Notes: generated by a model not told the origin, from the sequence alone. Shown: positions 32,897 through 41,430, numbered from the stretch's first letter. The stretch: 64,000 nucleotides of DNA from Mucilaginibacter sp. (GCF_028288205.1 NZ_JAQBOD010000011.1:89899-153898), one strand, 5' to 3'. A program made the numbers and translations.

Positions 32897-34429
32897 TCAA
32901 TTTAACCTCTTAAATTCATACGGGTCGGCTTCTACAAAGTCTGCTACTTTAACTTTTACGCTTGTTATTTTTCCGTCTTGAAAGGTAAAAGGGAAAACAG
33001 TTTTACCAAATACCGGGTCAGAGAAAGTGGCATAAAACCTGTTGCCGCCTAAAGGCTGCAAGCGCACAAACATTTTGGTATGGTGCTCAAAACGGGCCTC
33101 CAGGTCATTGTTTTCGCCCTGGGTAATTATCATATTTCCATATAGTTCATTGTAATATTTACCCGTATAATTTACTACAGGCATAGCTGGCGGCAAATTT
33201 AACGCAACCGAATCACGCAGGGTTTTATTAACTTTTTGTTCGCGGGCAATATTGGCTTTAAAAAAACTTAAATAAGCATCGCTGTAATTAAAGTAAGGCT
33301 TTTTAAAATAGGCATCCATAATTTCCCAGCGCAGAGCTTCGTAAAATGCGTTTTGATCTGTATTGGTTAAAATAATTATTCCTAAATGATCTTGCGGATC
33401 GAGTGTTACAGATGATACATAACCATTTACTCCTCCATCATGCATTACCAAACGATGGCCCGAATAATCCTGCAAAAACCACCCAAGCCCGTATAATTCA
33501 TAATTGATTTCGCCATTTAGGTGGCGGATGCTGCCTACTACGTCCTGCGGCTGCCGGGTTGCTTGTATTGCAGCCATCGGTATAACCTGTCTTGTACCAA
33601 CTTTACCAAAATTTAATTGTGCCATTACCCATTTACTCATATCATTTACAGATGATGAAATGCTGCCGGCAGGTGCTATTCCATCTAATTGAGCATAAGG
33701 TATGGCGGTAAGACGGTCGTCTACCAATGTATGTGGTACCGTTCTGTTAAATGATTTGGGCATATCGGCTGTTAGCGCTAATGTATTGGTCATACCCAAA
33801 GGGGCAAAAATATTGTCTTGTAAATATGCTTCCCATGATTTGCCCGAAACCCTTGGAATGATCTCGCCTGCTGTTAAAAATGCCGCGTTGGTATATCCCC
33901 ACTTACTTCTGAAGGGATAGGTAGCCTTCATGTGGCCCAGTTTCTCAATAATCTGCTGGCGGGTAAGATCAGTGTTATAAAAAGTAAAATCTCCCTGGAA
34001 GGTTTTAAAGCCTAATCTATGGCATAATAGATCGCGAATTATGGCTTGTTCACCTGCTGCTTTATTTTCCAGCTTAAAACCGGGCAAATATTTGGTTACA
34101 TTATCATCAAGCGATAGTTTTTTTTCCTCTTGCAGCATAGCCAGGGCGGTAGCCGTAAAGGCTTTGGTATTACTGCCTATCATAAATAGCGTATTCTCAT
34201 CAACTTTGTTTGCCAGGCCAAGTTCTTTAACGCCATAACCCTTCATTAATACCACATTATCGTCTTTTACTATACAAACAGCAACGCCGGGAATGCGCCA
34301 GTTAGTTAATGCCCGGTTTATATAAATATCAAGGCTATCTTTAATAAACGAACTTCTGTCTATACCCTGGGCCTGGGTTAAAGTGATCAATGAAATGCAG
34401 CCGAAAAATAAAATAAGCGTCTTTTTCAT
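32897..34429 (-). CDS. Serine hydrolase of the class C beta-lactamase-like family
   Basis: 510 residues from ATG 34429, giving signal peptide KKTLILFFGCISLITLTQAQ. The catalytic SxxK is SNTK in LFMIGSNTKAFTA; the second motif is Y-T-N (WGYTNAAFL), and H-D-G-G (VMHDGGVNGY) replaces KTG. The C-terminal 100 residues form a DUF3471-type beta domain (YTGKYYNELYGNMIIT). Periplasmic; likely an esterase, D-aminopeptidase or peptidoglycan-acting enzyme rather than a resistance beta-lactamase. The 13 residues before ATG 34429 are rejected because they precede the signal. Confidence 0.87.
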   Translation of the reverse strand: MKKTLILFFGCISLITLTQAQGIDRSSFIKDSLDIYINRALTNWRIPGVAVCIVKDDNVVLMKGYGVKELGLANKVDENTLFMIGSNTKAFTATALAMLQEEKKLSLDDNVTKYLPGFKLENKAAGEQAIIRDLLCHRLGFKTFQGDFTFYNTDLTRQQIIEKLGHMKATYPFRSKWGYTNAAFLTAGEIIPRVSGKSWEAYLQDNIFAPLGMTNTLALTADMPKSFNRTVPHTLVDDRLTAIPYAQLDGIAPAGSISSSVNDMSKWVMAQLNFGKVGTRQVIPMAAIQATRQPQDVVGSIRHLNGEINYELYGLGWFLQDYSGHRLVMHDGGVNGYVSSVTLDPQDHLGIIILTNTDQNAFYEALRWEIMDAYFKKPYFNYSDAYLSFFKANIAREQKVNKTLRDSVALNLPPAMPVVNYTGKYYNELYGNMIITQGENNDLEARFEHHTKMFVRLQPLGGNRFYATFSDPVFGKTVFPFTFQDGKITSVKVKVADFVEADPYEFKRLN

Positions 34430-34633
34430 TAGTATATTGTTTTGATGGGAAGAATGATGTAGCCGCATGATCTATATAAAGTAACAAGCATATAATACAA
34501 ACCAATATTATTCTAAAAGTACTAATTTAACGCAAAAATCACCCCCTCCATTACTTATTAACTTAACTTGGGATTTAAATTAACTATTCTTGTTTGAAAC
34601 AATACTGCCACAGCGAAGGAAAGATAATAGCTT

Positions 34634-34670
34634 AAAAAAACAAAAGCCCTCCTGAACTAACAGCGAGGGC
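34634..34670 (-). terminator. Terminator of the mutY-ssb unit
   Basis: GCCCTC / GAGGGC stem with a 13-nt loop, followed on the minus strand by TTTTGTTTTTTT. 23 bp after the ssb stop. Confidence 0.85.
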
Positions 34671-34693
34671 ATGCATTGGTTCATATATTGTGA

Positions 34694-35110
34694 TTAAATT
34701 TCTTCTGTACTGTTGTCAAAACCATTTGAACCCTCTACACTTCTTACTCCATTGCGCGGAAACGCATCCGGCTCAAAATCAGTTTTTCGGCCCAGCATGG
34801 TAAAGTTCTCGGCCACTACTTCTGTAGTATATTTTTTAATGCCTTCCTTATCTTCAAAAGATCGGGTACGTAATTTACCTTCAATGTAAACCAGTTTACC
34901 TTTTTGTAAAAATTTAGCTGCTACATCCGCAAGGCTTCGCCAGAGTACAATATTATGCCACTCGGTTTGTTCAACTTTTTTACCATCCTTGTTAAAGGTT
35001 TCTGATGTGGCCAGGGGGAAGCTTGCAACAGACACGCCACCTTCTAACTGGCGTATTTCGGGGTCTTTGCCTAAATGGCCAACCAGTATTACTTTATTGA
35101 TTCCAGACAT
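34694..35110 (-). CDS. ssb: Single-stranded DNA-binding protein
   Basis: 138 residues, OB-fold in 1-105: GINKVILVGHLGKDPEIRQL, SFPLATSETF, TEWHNIVLWRSLADVAAKFL, KGKLVYIEGKLRTRSF and YTTEVVAENFTMLG. The tail is short and ends FDNSTEEI instead of the acidic DDDIPF-type tip that recruits repair and replication proteins. That suggests a paralogue with reduced partner binding. 24 bp after mutY, so probably co-transcribed, with a terminator behind it. Confidence 0.92.
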   Translation of the reverse strand: MSGINKVILVGHLGKDPEIRQLEGGVSVASFPLATSETFNKDGKKVEQTEWHNIVLWRSLADVAAKFLQKGKLVYIEGKLRTRSFEDKEGIKKYTTEVVAENFTMLGRKTDFEPDAFPRNGVRSVEGSNGFDNSTEEI

Positions 35111-35134
35111 AATCTAAATGTAGGATATTTATTT

Positions 35135-36178
35135 CTAATTTAAAAAATTATCTAAAAATATAAAAATCACCTTAGGTAAAGCTGTTTTTTTTGCTTTTTC
35201 TACTTTTATGAAAACCCAGCCTTCTTTTATTTTTATAGGCTGCTGCGATAATGTGATAAAACGAACATGCAAATGCTGATGAGTTAATAGGTGCTTTTTT
35301 ACCATTACATTTCCTGATATTTTGAGACTATTACCAAAATATGCTGCGGTTTCGGGCAATGCCAATAACTCATCAAGTGGCAATAAAGATGAAGTTTCTA
35401 TTAAAGGCAAATCGTACATATTGGCCCATATATCGCTCTCATCGCGTTTGTTCATTAAAATACTGCCGCCGTCGGTATATAGAAAATAGTTGAAAAATCG
35501 CTCCCTTATTTTAACCTTATTGAGTTTTACCGGTAAAGCAGCAGCGGCATTATTTATAAAAGCATAACATCCTTCCTTAACCGGGCATGTGCCGCAAGCC
35601 GGATTTTTTGGTTTACAAAGCATGGCCCCAAATTCCATCATGGCCTGGTTATGTACTGCCGGCATTTTTTTGTTAAGCAAATCGTTTGCAGTAGCTTGGA
35701 ATATTTTTTTACCTGCTGTGCTGTTTATTGGCTCACTAATGCCGAAGTAACGGGCTATAACCCGATAAACATTACCATCAACCACAGCCTTTGCCTCATT
35801 AGCAGAAAATGAGGCGATGGCAGCAGCGGTATATTCGCCAATCCCTTTTAGCTTAATTAGCTGATCATACGCTTGCGGAAACTTTCCGTTAAAATGTTCC
35901 TGAACAATACGTGCGGTTTTCAACATGTTGCGTCCCCGTGAGTAATATCCCAGGCCTTGCCATAGTTTTAATATCTCATCTTCACTGGCATTGGCAAAGC
36001 GGGTAACATCGGGGTAGTTCTCAAGAAAGCGATAAAAATAGGGCAGTCCCTGCTCTACGCGGGTTTGCTGTAAAATAACTTCAGATAGCCAAATAATATA
36101 AGCATCGGTTGTGTTGCGCCAGGGCAGGTCGCGTTTGTTTTCATTGTACCACTGTACCAATTCGTCAGAGAAATTCAT
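35135..36178 (-). CDS. mutY: A/G-specific adenine DNA glycosylase
   Basis: 347 residues from ATG 36178. Removes adenine opposite 8-oxoguanine. Helix-hairpin-helix LKGIGEYTAAAIASF, catalytic Glu in SEVILQQTRVE and Asp in VVDGNVYRV. The [4Fe-4S] loop is CKPKNPACGTCPVKEGC (C-x6-C-x2-C-x5-C). The C-terminal NUDIX-like domain recognises 8-oxoG. The alternative TTG start at 36187 lies inside the -7 box TATTTTTG (36192-36185), so it cannot be translated from this promoter. Upstream partner of ssb. Confidence 0.94.
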   Translation of the reverse strand: MNFSDELVQWYNENKRDLPWRNTTDAYIIWLSEVILQQTRVEQGLPYFYRFLENYPDVTRFANASEDEILKLWQGLGYYSRGRNMLKTARIVQEHFNGKFPQAYDQLIKLKGIGEYTAAAIASFSANEAKAVVDGNVYRVIARYFGISEPINSTAGKKIFQATANDLLNKKMPAVHNQAMMEFGAMLCKPKNPACGTCPVKEGCYAFINNAAAALPVKLNKVKIRERFFNYFLYTDGGSILMNKRDESDIWANMYDLPLIETSSLLPLDELLALPETAAYFGNSLKISGNVMVKKHLLTHQHLHVRFITLSQQPIKIKEGWVFIKVEKAKKTALPKVIFIFLDNFLN

Positions 36179-36184
36179 AATGAA

Positions 36185-36192
36185 CAAAAATA
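36185..36192 (-). promoter_or_regulatory. -7 box of mutY, 6 bp before the ATG
   Basis: TATTTTTG (TAnnTTTG) is separated from the mutY ATG by TTCATT only, implying a leaderless or nearly leaderless mRNA. It excludes the upstream TTG codon as start. Confidence 0.55.
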
Positions 36193-36297
36193 TAGTAATA
36201 AGTGCTTAATGGCGTGGTATTTGTAAAGATTATGTAGCACTTTTTGCCTTAAGTAAAAAAAATGTGTTAATAATTTCGATCTTTAGTAATAAAGCAA

Positions 36298-36305
36298 TAC
36301 TTTTG
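36298..36305 (+). promoter_or_regulatory. -7 box of the HU-like gene
   Basis: TACTTTTG (TAnnTTTG) 60 bp before the ATG at 36366, in the divergent mutY/HU region. Confidence 0.6.
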
Positions 36306-36365
36306 CAACCCCAAAACAGTTAAGTAATTACATTTTAAATAAAGTTAAATTAAGGAAAATCAGAT

Positions 36366-36665
36366 ATGACTAAAGCAGAAATTATAACTGAAATCTCATC
36401 TAAAACAGGAATTGAGAAGGTTGATGTACAAGAAACCGTTGAGGCGTTTTTTAAGGTTATTAAAAACTCAATGGTAGGTGGTGAGAATGTTTATGTAAGA
36501 GGATTTGGAAGTTTTGTGGTAAAGAAAAGAGCGAAAAAAACAGCACGTAACATTTCAAAAAATACTGCTATAATTATTCCTGAGCATTTTGTTCCAAGCT
36601 TTAAACCCGCAAAAACTTTTGTTGAAAAAGTTAAAAGCGGCAATAAAACATCTAATACAAAATAA
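36366..36665 (+). CDS. HU-family DNA-binding protein
   Basis: 99 residues. Helical N-terminus MTKAEIITEISSKTGIEKVD with the typical dimerisation helices, then the DNA-binding beta arm: VYVRGFGSFVVKKRAKKTAR, the conserved GFGSF and arm tip NISKNTAIIIPEH with the Pro, then FVPSFKPAKTF. Closer to the HU than to the IHF pattern. It ends with a basic tail (KVKSGNKTSNTK). 4 bp before the TPR gene, so co-transcribed. Confidence 0.92.
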   Translation: MTKAEIITEISSKTGIEKVDVQETVEAFFKVIKNSMVGGENVYVRGFGSFVVKKRAKKTARNISKNTAIIIPEHFVPSFKPAKTFVEKVKSGNKTSNTK

Positions 36666-36669
36666 GCAG

Positions 36670-37515
36670 ATGAATAAGAAACAAATAGTTGTTATGGTAG
36701 CTATAGTAGCTATTATGGGCTATTTGTATTCATTGCCTGTAAAAGGTTTAATAAAAGCAAGTTCGACACATGATACCGCCAAAGGTGCTCCTGCAGAGCG
36801 GCCCCAGGCAAATATTACTGTGGCAACCGTATCAGAACCGGCTAAAACTGCAATTGGTGCAGCCTTATCGGCAAAGATCAACGATTTAGAGGGACAGTTA
36901 AAAAACGCTACTGCCGATGCAGACAGGCTAAAGCTTGAAAAGGAGTTAGCTACCCGATGGGACGATGTTAATCAACCCGCGCCGGCAGCATTTTATTATT
37001 TGGAGCTTGCACGTAAAGAAAATACGTTAACCGATTGGTTAAATGCGGGCAGCCGTTTTAATGATGCATTTAAACTAACACAGGATACTTCGGTAACACC
37101 GGTGTTTATAGCAAATGCGGTCGAGGCGTTTCAAAATGTATTAAAGCTTAAACCCGAAAGCCTTGAAGGAAAAACAGGTTTAGGTGTTGCTTATGTAAAC
37201 GGCGGCGCAACACCAATGCAAGGTATTGCCTTGTTGCTTGATGTTGTTAAGCAAGACCCCAACAATGAAAGCGCAAACCTTAATTTAGGTTTGTTCTCTA
37301 TGAAATCAGGACAGTATGAAAAGGCCGTGCAGCGCTTTAAAACAATTATAGCGCACAAGCCTCAATTTGAACCATACTTTTATTTGGCCGAAAGCTACAA
37401 GCAATTGGGACAAAAAGCAGAAGCGATTGCAGCTTATCAAAAATGCAAAGAAATGATGCCCGACCCGGTTTTTGGTCAGCGCATAGATCAATATATTAAG
37501 GAATTAAAAAATTAA
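36670..37515 (+). CDS. Membrane-anchored TPR protein
   Basis: 281 residues. A short N-terminal hydrophobic segment (QIVVMVAIVAIMGYLYSLPV) anchors it in the membrane. A coiled-coil-like stretch (KINDLEGQLKNATADADRLKLEKELATRW) is followed by TPR motifs: LEGKTGLGVAYVNGG, NESANLNLGLFSMKSGQYEK and FEPYFYLAESYKQLGQKAEA. The start 36670 is chosen because the upstream 27 codons overlap the HU gene and lack any signal. TPRs imply a protein-binding scaffold, partner unknown. Last gene of the HU-TPR pair; the small basic gene lies 20 bp on. Confidence 0.84.
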   Translation: MNKKQIVVMVAIVAIMGYLYSLPVKGLIKASSTHDTAKGAPAERPQANITVATVSEPAKTAIGAALSAKINDLEGQLKNATADADRLKLEKELATRWDDVNQPAPAAFYYLELARKENTLTDWLNAGSRFNDAFKLTQDTSVTPVFIANAVEAFQNVLKLKPESLEGKTGLGVAYVNGGATPMQGIALLLDVVKQDPNNESANLNLGLFSMKSGQYEKAVQRFKTIIAHKPQFEPYFYLAESYKQLGQKAEAIAAYQKCKEMMPDPVFGQRIDQYIKELKN

Positions 37516-37535
37516 CACATTAAAAAATTATTATT

Positions 37536-37625
37536 ATGCCAAGCGGTAAAAAACGTAAAAGACACAAAATGGCTACCCATAAACGCAAAAAGCGTTTAAG
37601 AAAAAACAGGCATAAAAAGAAATAA
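37536..37625 (+). CDS. 29-residue basic protein, AURKAIP1/COX24 domain
   Basis: Reads MPSGKKRKRHKMATHKRKKR then LRKNRHKKK and TAA, 29 residues of which about 17 are Lys/Arg. The pattern K-R-K-x-x-x-K-M-x-x-H-K-R-K-K-R matches small proteins of the AURKAIP1/COX24 group, related to mitochondrial mS38 and mycobacterial bS22, and so is probably a small ribosomal subunit protein. It sits between the TPR gene (20 bp) and rng. A terminator overlaps its stop codon, so its transcript would end there. Confidence 0.85.
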   Translation: MPSGKKRKRHKMATHKRKKRLRKNRHKKK

Positions 37626-37650
37626 GGCGGCTATTTAGCCCCTTATTTTT
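37621..37650 (+). terminator. Terminator overlapping the stop of the small basic gene
   Basis: AATAAGG-c-GGCTA / TAGCC-CCTTATT, 12 pairs with one bulged C, followed by TTTTT. The stop codon TAA is inside the first arm. Confidence 0.8.
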
Positions 37651-37747
37651 ACCTGCTTTATAGCAAGTAAAGTGCATACAGTATTGTTTTTTACCCCTAT
37701 TGTTTTTAATATGCGGTAATTATACCGTTTAAGAAATGGAGTAGCAG

Positions 37748-39301
37748 TTGATAAAAGAATTAATTATCGATTCATCCCCTAACGGGGCTACTATTGCATT
37801 ATTACAGGATAAACAACTTGTAGAACTACATAAAGAGCAAATCAGCAACAATTATACTGTTGGTGATATATATCTGGGCCGTATTAAAAAAATAATGCCC
37901 GGTTTAAATGCTGCTTTTGTTGATGTAGGTTATGAGAAGGATGCATTTTTGCATTATCTTGATCTTGGTCCGCAGGTTCAAAGCCTGCTTAAATTGGCCA
38001 AGCAAGTGCGTAGTGGTGGATACCAGTCAAAGCTTTTAGATAACTTTAAGCTTGAGGTGGATATTAGCAAAGGCGGAAAGGTCTCTGAGATATTGACCAA
38101 AAACCAGCTTATACCTGTACAAATAGCCAAGGAGCCAATTTCTACAAAAGGCCCCCGCTTAAGTTCAGATCTATCTATTGCAGGCCGGTATGTAGTTTTA
38201 GTGCCTTTTTCTGATGTTATCTCTATCTCAAAAAAGATAAAGAGCAACACGGAAAGGAACCGTTTGCGCAGAATTGTTGAAAGCATAAAGCCAAAAAACT
38301 TCGGGGTAATTATACGCACCGTATCAGAAGGTAAGGGTGTTGAAGAAATGCAGAAGGACCTGCTTGACCTGATATCAAAGTGGGAATCTTTTATTACCCG
38401 CCTGCCATCGGTCGAGCCGGGTAAAAAAGTACTGGGCGAAATTGGCCGTACATCAACTATCTTAAGGGATATATTAAATCCCGATTTTCAGCACATCTAT
38501 TTGAACGACGCGGCTTTGTATGAAGAAGTGCGCCAATACGTTCATGATATTTCTCCGGAAATGGAAAGCATCGTTCGTTTACACAAACACAAAGAACCCA
38601 TATTTGAGCACTACGGTGTTGATAAACAAATAAAGGGCGCTTTTGGTAAAACGGTAAACCTGGCCGGCGGCGCTTACCTGGTAATTGAGCATACAGAGGC
38701 CCTGCACGTTATTGACGTAAACAGCGGCAACCGTACAGCCAGCAAAGAGAACCAGGAAGAAAACGCGTTCCAGGTAAATAAAGAAGCAGCCAAAGAAATT
38801 GCCCGCCAGTTGCGCCTGCGCGATATGGGTGGTATTGTGGTGATAGACTTTATTGATATGCACAAGCCCAACAACCGCAAAGATCTGTTTGATTATTTAC
38901 GTGCCGAGATGTTGCTTGATAGGGCTAAGCATACTATTTTACCGCCAAGTAAATTTGGGCTGGTACAAATTACACGCCAGCGTGTAAGGCCCGAGATGAA
39001 TATTGTTACCAGCGAAGTTTGCCCGGCCTGCCACGGAACGGGAACCATAAGGCCAACTATTTTATTGCTGGATGATATTGAGAATAACTTCAATTACGTT
39101 TTAACCGAGCAAAACGAAAAAGGCATAACCCTTTCTGTACATCCTTATATTGAGGCCTACATCAGGCAGGGCTTTATCATGACCCGCCAGGTAAAATGGT
39201 TCTTTAAATATGGCCAATGGATAAAAGTTAAAAGCAACCCGGCTTATCAAATTACAGAATTTCATTTTTTCTCATCGAAGGATGAGGAGATTAAGTTATA
39301 G
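37748..39301 (+). CDS. rng: Ribonuclease G
   Basis: 517-residue RNase E/G endonuclease maturing 16S rRNA and cutting AU-rich RNA. The N-terminus is ELIIDSSPNGATIALLQDKQ, then an S1 domain (GDIYLGRIKKIMPGLNAAFVD). Catalytic Mg Asps lie in LHVIDVNSG and GIVVIDFIDM; the Zn-link is CPACHGTG. Starts with TTG at 37748: an ATG 12 nt before runs straight into TAG, and the TTG gives the canonical N-terminus. GGAG, 7 nt before, might help initiation. 122 bp after the small basic gene. Confidence 0.94.
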   Translation: MIKELIIDSSPNGATIALLQDKQLVELHKEQISNNYTVGDIYLGRIKKIMPGLNAAFVDVGYEKDAFLHYLDLGPQVQSLLKLAKQVRSGGYQSKLLDNFKLEVDISKGGKVSEILTKNQLIPVQIAKEPISTKGPRLSSDLSIAGRYVVLVPFSDVISISKKIKSNTERNRLRRIVESIKPKNFGVIIRTVSEGKGVEEMQKDLLDLISKWESFITRLPSVEPGKKVLGEIGRTSTILRDILNPDFQHIYLNDAALYEEVRQYVHDISPEMESIVRLHKHKEPIFEHYGVDKQIKGAFGKTVNLAGGAYLVIEHTEALHVIDVNSGNRTASKENQEENAFQVNKEAAKEIARQLRLRDMGGIVVIDFIDMHKPNNRKDLFDYLRAEMLLDRAKHTILPPSKFGLVQITRQRVRPEMNIVTSEVCPACHGTGTIRPTILLLDDIENNFNYVLTEQNEKGITLSVHPYIEAYIRQGFIMTRQVKWFFKYGQWIKVKSNPAYQITEFHFFSSKDEEIKL

Positions 39302-39304
39302 ACG

Positions 39305-39339
39305 ATTTGCAGATGTGCAAATATGCGGATGTGCAGATG
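39305..39339. repeat. Degenerate GTGCA-type tandem repeat
   Basis: Repeated GCAGATGTGCAAATATGCGG-type units of about 8-9 bp just after rng. A similar block in inverted orientation lies at 39925-39959 before radA, so the two flank this gap as diverged inverted copies. Confidence 0.6.
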
Positions 39340-39473
39340 TTTTAATAGCATCTGCATTTTTTGTTTTAAATCAATTTAAGTATTCCAAGCCTGTTTGAGG
39401 CTAATTGGATGATTAGCCAGGGCAATCGCTTTTAAAATTGCAGGCAGGCATAGCTCCAAAATATAAGTACCGG

Positions 39474-39615
39474 TTTTGGCTAAAGCCCGTCTATAATTAT
39501 AATCTTAGCCCGTTGGCTGAAAGCCAACGGCAATGAAAAAACTATTTTGCTACCATTGCCGTCACATTTATGTGACGGACCCGTAGAAGAATTAGCACCG
39601 GCTTTAGCCCCAAAA
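39474..39615. repeat. Composite palindromic element, copy C
   Basis: Ends GGCTAAAGCC (39478-39487) and GGCTTTAGCC (39600-39609). Hairpin 1 at 39510-39530 (CCGTTGGCT/AGCCAACGG), hairpin 2 at 39559-39578 (CCGTCACAT/ATGTGACGG, TT loop). Stem bases differ from copies A and B but pairing is kept. Lies between rng and a small minus-strand ORF. Confidence 0.82.
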
Positions 39616-39678
39616 TCTCCATATTATCAATTGGCGCTACAAATCAAATCCCTGGTTAACGAAAGGATTGTTTTATAA

Positions 39679-39837
39679 CTACTTTATGCGCATTTTTTTA
39701 GCTTGATATAAACCGATTGACTTTACAATAGGAGCAATTGGTTTCTTTGGTACCACTGCTTCGGGCTGCTTCTTTTCTTTACCTGTTGTATAGGCGTTGG
39801 GTATCCATTCTAAATTAAGTTTGTTGCAGTTATCCAT
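39679..39837 (-). CDS. Possible small basic protein (52 aa)
   Basis: ATG at 39837, stop TAG at 39679. MDNCNKLNLEWIPNAYTTGK, then a Lys/Pro-rich stretch and KSIGLYQAKKMRIK. No homology recognised. Codon usage looks native and there is no competing gene on either strand in this stretch. No clear promoter was seen, so it could also be spurious. Confidence 0.4.
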   Translation of the reverse strand: MDNCNKLNLEWIPNAYTTGKEKKQPEAVVPKKPIAPIVKSIGLYQAKKMRIK

Positions 39838-39924
39838 TAATATCTAAGATATTCTATTTTTAAATAAATATCAAGCCATAAATTACTAATTAATTTAGCA
39901 AATCCCCTTGCCATTCCCAATATA

Positions 39925-39959
39925 ATCTGCACATTTGCATATCTGCACATTCGCACATT
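39925..39959. repeat. Degenerate CTGCACATTTGCAT-type repeat before radA
   Basis: ATCTGCACATTTGCAT and ATCTGCACATTCGCAC are two about 16-bp units ending 9 bp before the radA ATG. The reverse complement resembles the block at 39305-39339. Confidence 0.6.
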
Positions 39960-39967
39960 AAAACAAT

Positions 39968-41422
39968 ATGGCCAAAACCAAGATCGCGTATTTCTGTCAA
40001 AGCTGTGGCTTCGAGTCGGCCAAGTGGCTGGGCAAATGCCCTTCGTGCCAGCAATGGAACACCTTTGTAGAGGAGGTGATTGAAAAAGATCCCAAATCTA
40101 TCCCTACCTGGAAAGTTAGCAGTACCACGCAGCAACGCGCCAACAAGCCCGTTGAAGTTGCCGAAATTACTTTTAACGAAGAGGACCGTATACTTACCCC
40201 TGACAAAGAATTTAACCGCGTTTTAGGCGGCGGCATTGTAGCCGGATCATTAGTATTAATAGGCGGCGAGCCGGGTATAGGCAAATCAACCTTAATGTTG
40301 CAGTTGGCATTGAATATGCCTAACCTAAAAGTGCTGTATATATCGGGCGAGGAAAGCGAAAAGCAAATTAAAATGCGTGCGGAACGCTTAACCATCCAAC
40401 CCTCTCAGGAAGAACCGACAGGTTTAAGCGGCGCAATTCCTCCCCTTTCAGGAGGTCGGGGGGCTTGCTTTATCCTTACCGAAACATCAACCCAAAATAT
40501 TTTTAAACAGATTGAAGAATTGGAGCCCGATCTGGTTGTGGTTGATTCTATACAAACGCTTCACTCATCGCATATAGAATCTACGCCGGGCAGTGTATCA
40601 CAGGTGCGTGAATGTACTGCCGAATTGTTGCGCTTTGCCAAAGAAAGTGCCACGCCTGTATTTTTGATTGGCCATATCACCAAAGACGGTGCCATTGCCG
40701 GGCCAAAAATACTGGAGCATATGGTTGATACCGTTTTGCAATTTGAGGGCGACAGGCACCATGTATACCGCATATTGCGCACAGTAAAAAATCGGTTCGG
40801 CTCTGCATCCGAGCTGGGCATTTATGAAATGTTGGGCGAGGGCTTGCGCGAGGTTTCTAATCCATCAGAAATATTATTATCGCAGCGCGACGAACCATTA
40901 AGCGGCATCACTATATCAGCTACATTAGAGGGCATGAGGCCTATGCTGATTGAAACCCAGGCATTGGTAAGCACATCCGTATACGGCACGCCTCAGCGTA
41001 ACGCAAATGGCTTCGACACTAAGCGCATGGGCATGCTCCTTGCCGTATTAGAAAAACGCTGTGGTTTTAACCTGGGTGCTAAGGATGTATTTTTAAACAT
41101 AACCGGCGGCATACGGGTTGAAGATCCTGCTATCGACCTTGGGCTTGCAGCCGCTATCATATCATCACATCAGGATATTCCTATTCCGTTTAAAACCTGC
41201 TTTGCCGGCGAGATTGGTTTATCGGGCGAAATAAGAGCGGTTAACCGGGTAGAGCAACGCATTGCCGAGGCCCAAAAACTGGGCTTTGAACAGATATATA
41301 TATCGAAGTATAATATGCCATCAGCAGCGCAGGATAAAAAGCGCATGGATCTGTCGCGCTATACCATCGATATAAAGATGGTTGCAAATATTGAAGAAGT
41401 ATTTGGTTTGCTGTTTGGTTGA
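39968..41422 (+). CDS. radA: DNA repair protein RadA, with an unusual internal insertion
   Basis: 484 residues, branch-migration ATPase of recombination. Zinc finger C10-x2-C13...C24-x2-C27, Walker A GEPGIGKST (100-108), Walker B LVVVDSIQ near 190, KNRFG motif (VKNRFGSA) and a C-terminal Lon-like protease fold. About 22 extra residues (143-166, QPSQEEPTGLSGAIPPLSGG and neighbours) interrupt the loop after AERL where relatives go almost directly to the ILTET strand. The DNA there holds CCTCCCC...GGAGG, suggesting a captured palindromic element. The frame is kept. Confidence 0.94.
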   Translation: MAKTKIAYFCQSCGFESAKWLGKCPSCQQWNTFVEEVIEKDPKSIPTWKVSSTTQQRANKPVEVAEITFNEEDRILTPDKEFNRVLGGGIVAGSLVLIGGEPGIGKSTLMLQLALNMPNLKVLYISGEESEKQIKMRAERLTIQPSQEEPTGLSGAIPPLSGGRGACFILTETSTQNIFKQIEELEPDLVVVDSIQTLHSSHIESTPGSVSQVRECTAELLRFAKESATPVFLIGHITKDGAIAGPKILEHMVDTVLQFEGDRHHVYRILRTVKNRFGSASELGIYEMLGEGLREVSNPSEILLSQRDEPLSGITISATLEGMRPMLIETQALVSTSVYGTPQRNANGFDTKRMGMLLAVLEKRCGFNLGAKDVFLNITGGIRVEDPAIDLGLAAAIISSHQDIPIPFKTCFAGEIGLSGEIRAVNRVEQRIAEAQKLGFEQIYISKYNMPSAAQDKKRMDLSRYTIDIKMVANIEEVFGLLFG

Positions 41423-41430
41423 TACTAATA

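Noticed and set aside
32897..34429. Beta-lactam resistance gene
   Set aside because: H-D-G-G in place of KTG and a DUF3471-like tail point to a general serine hydrolase.
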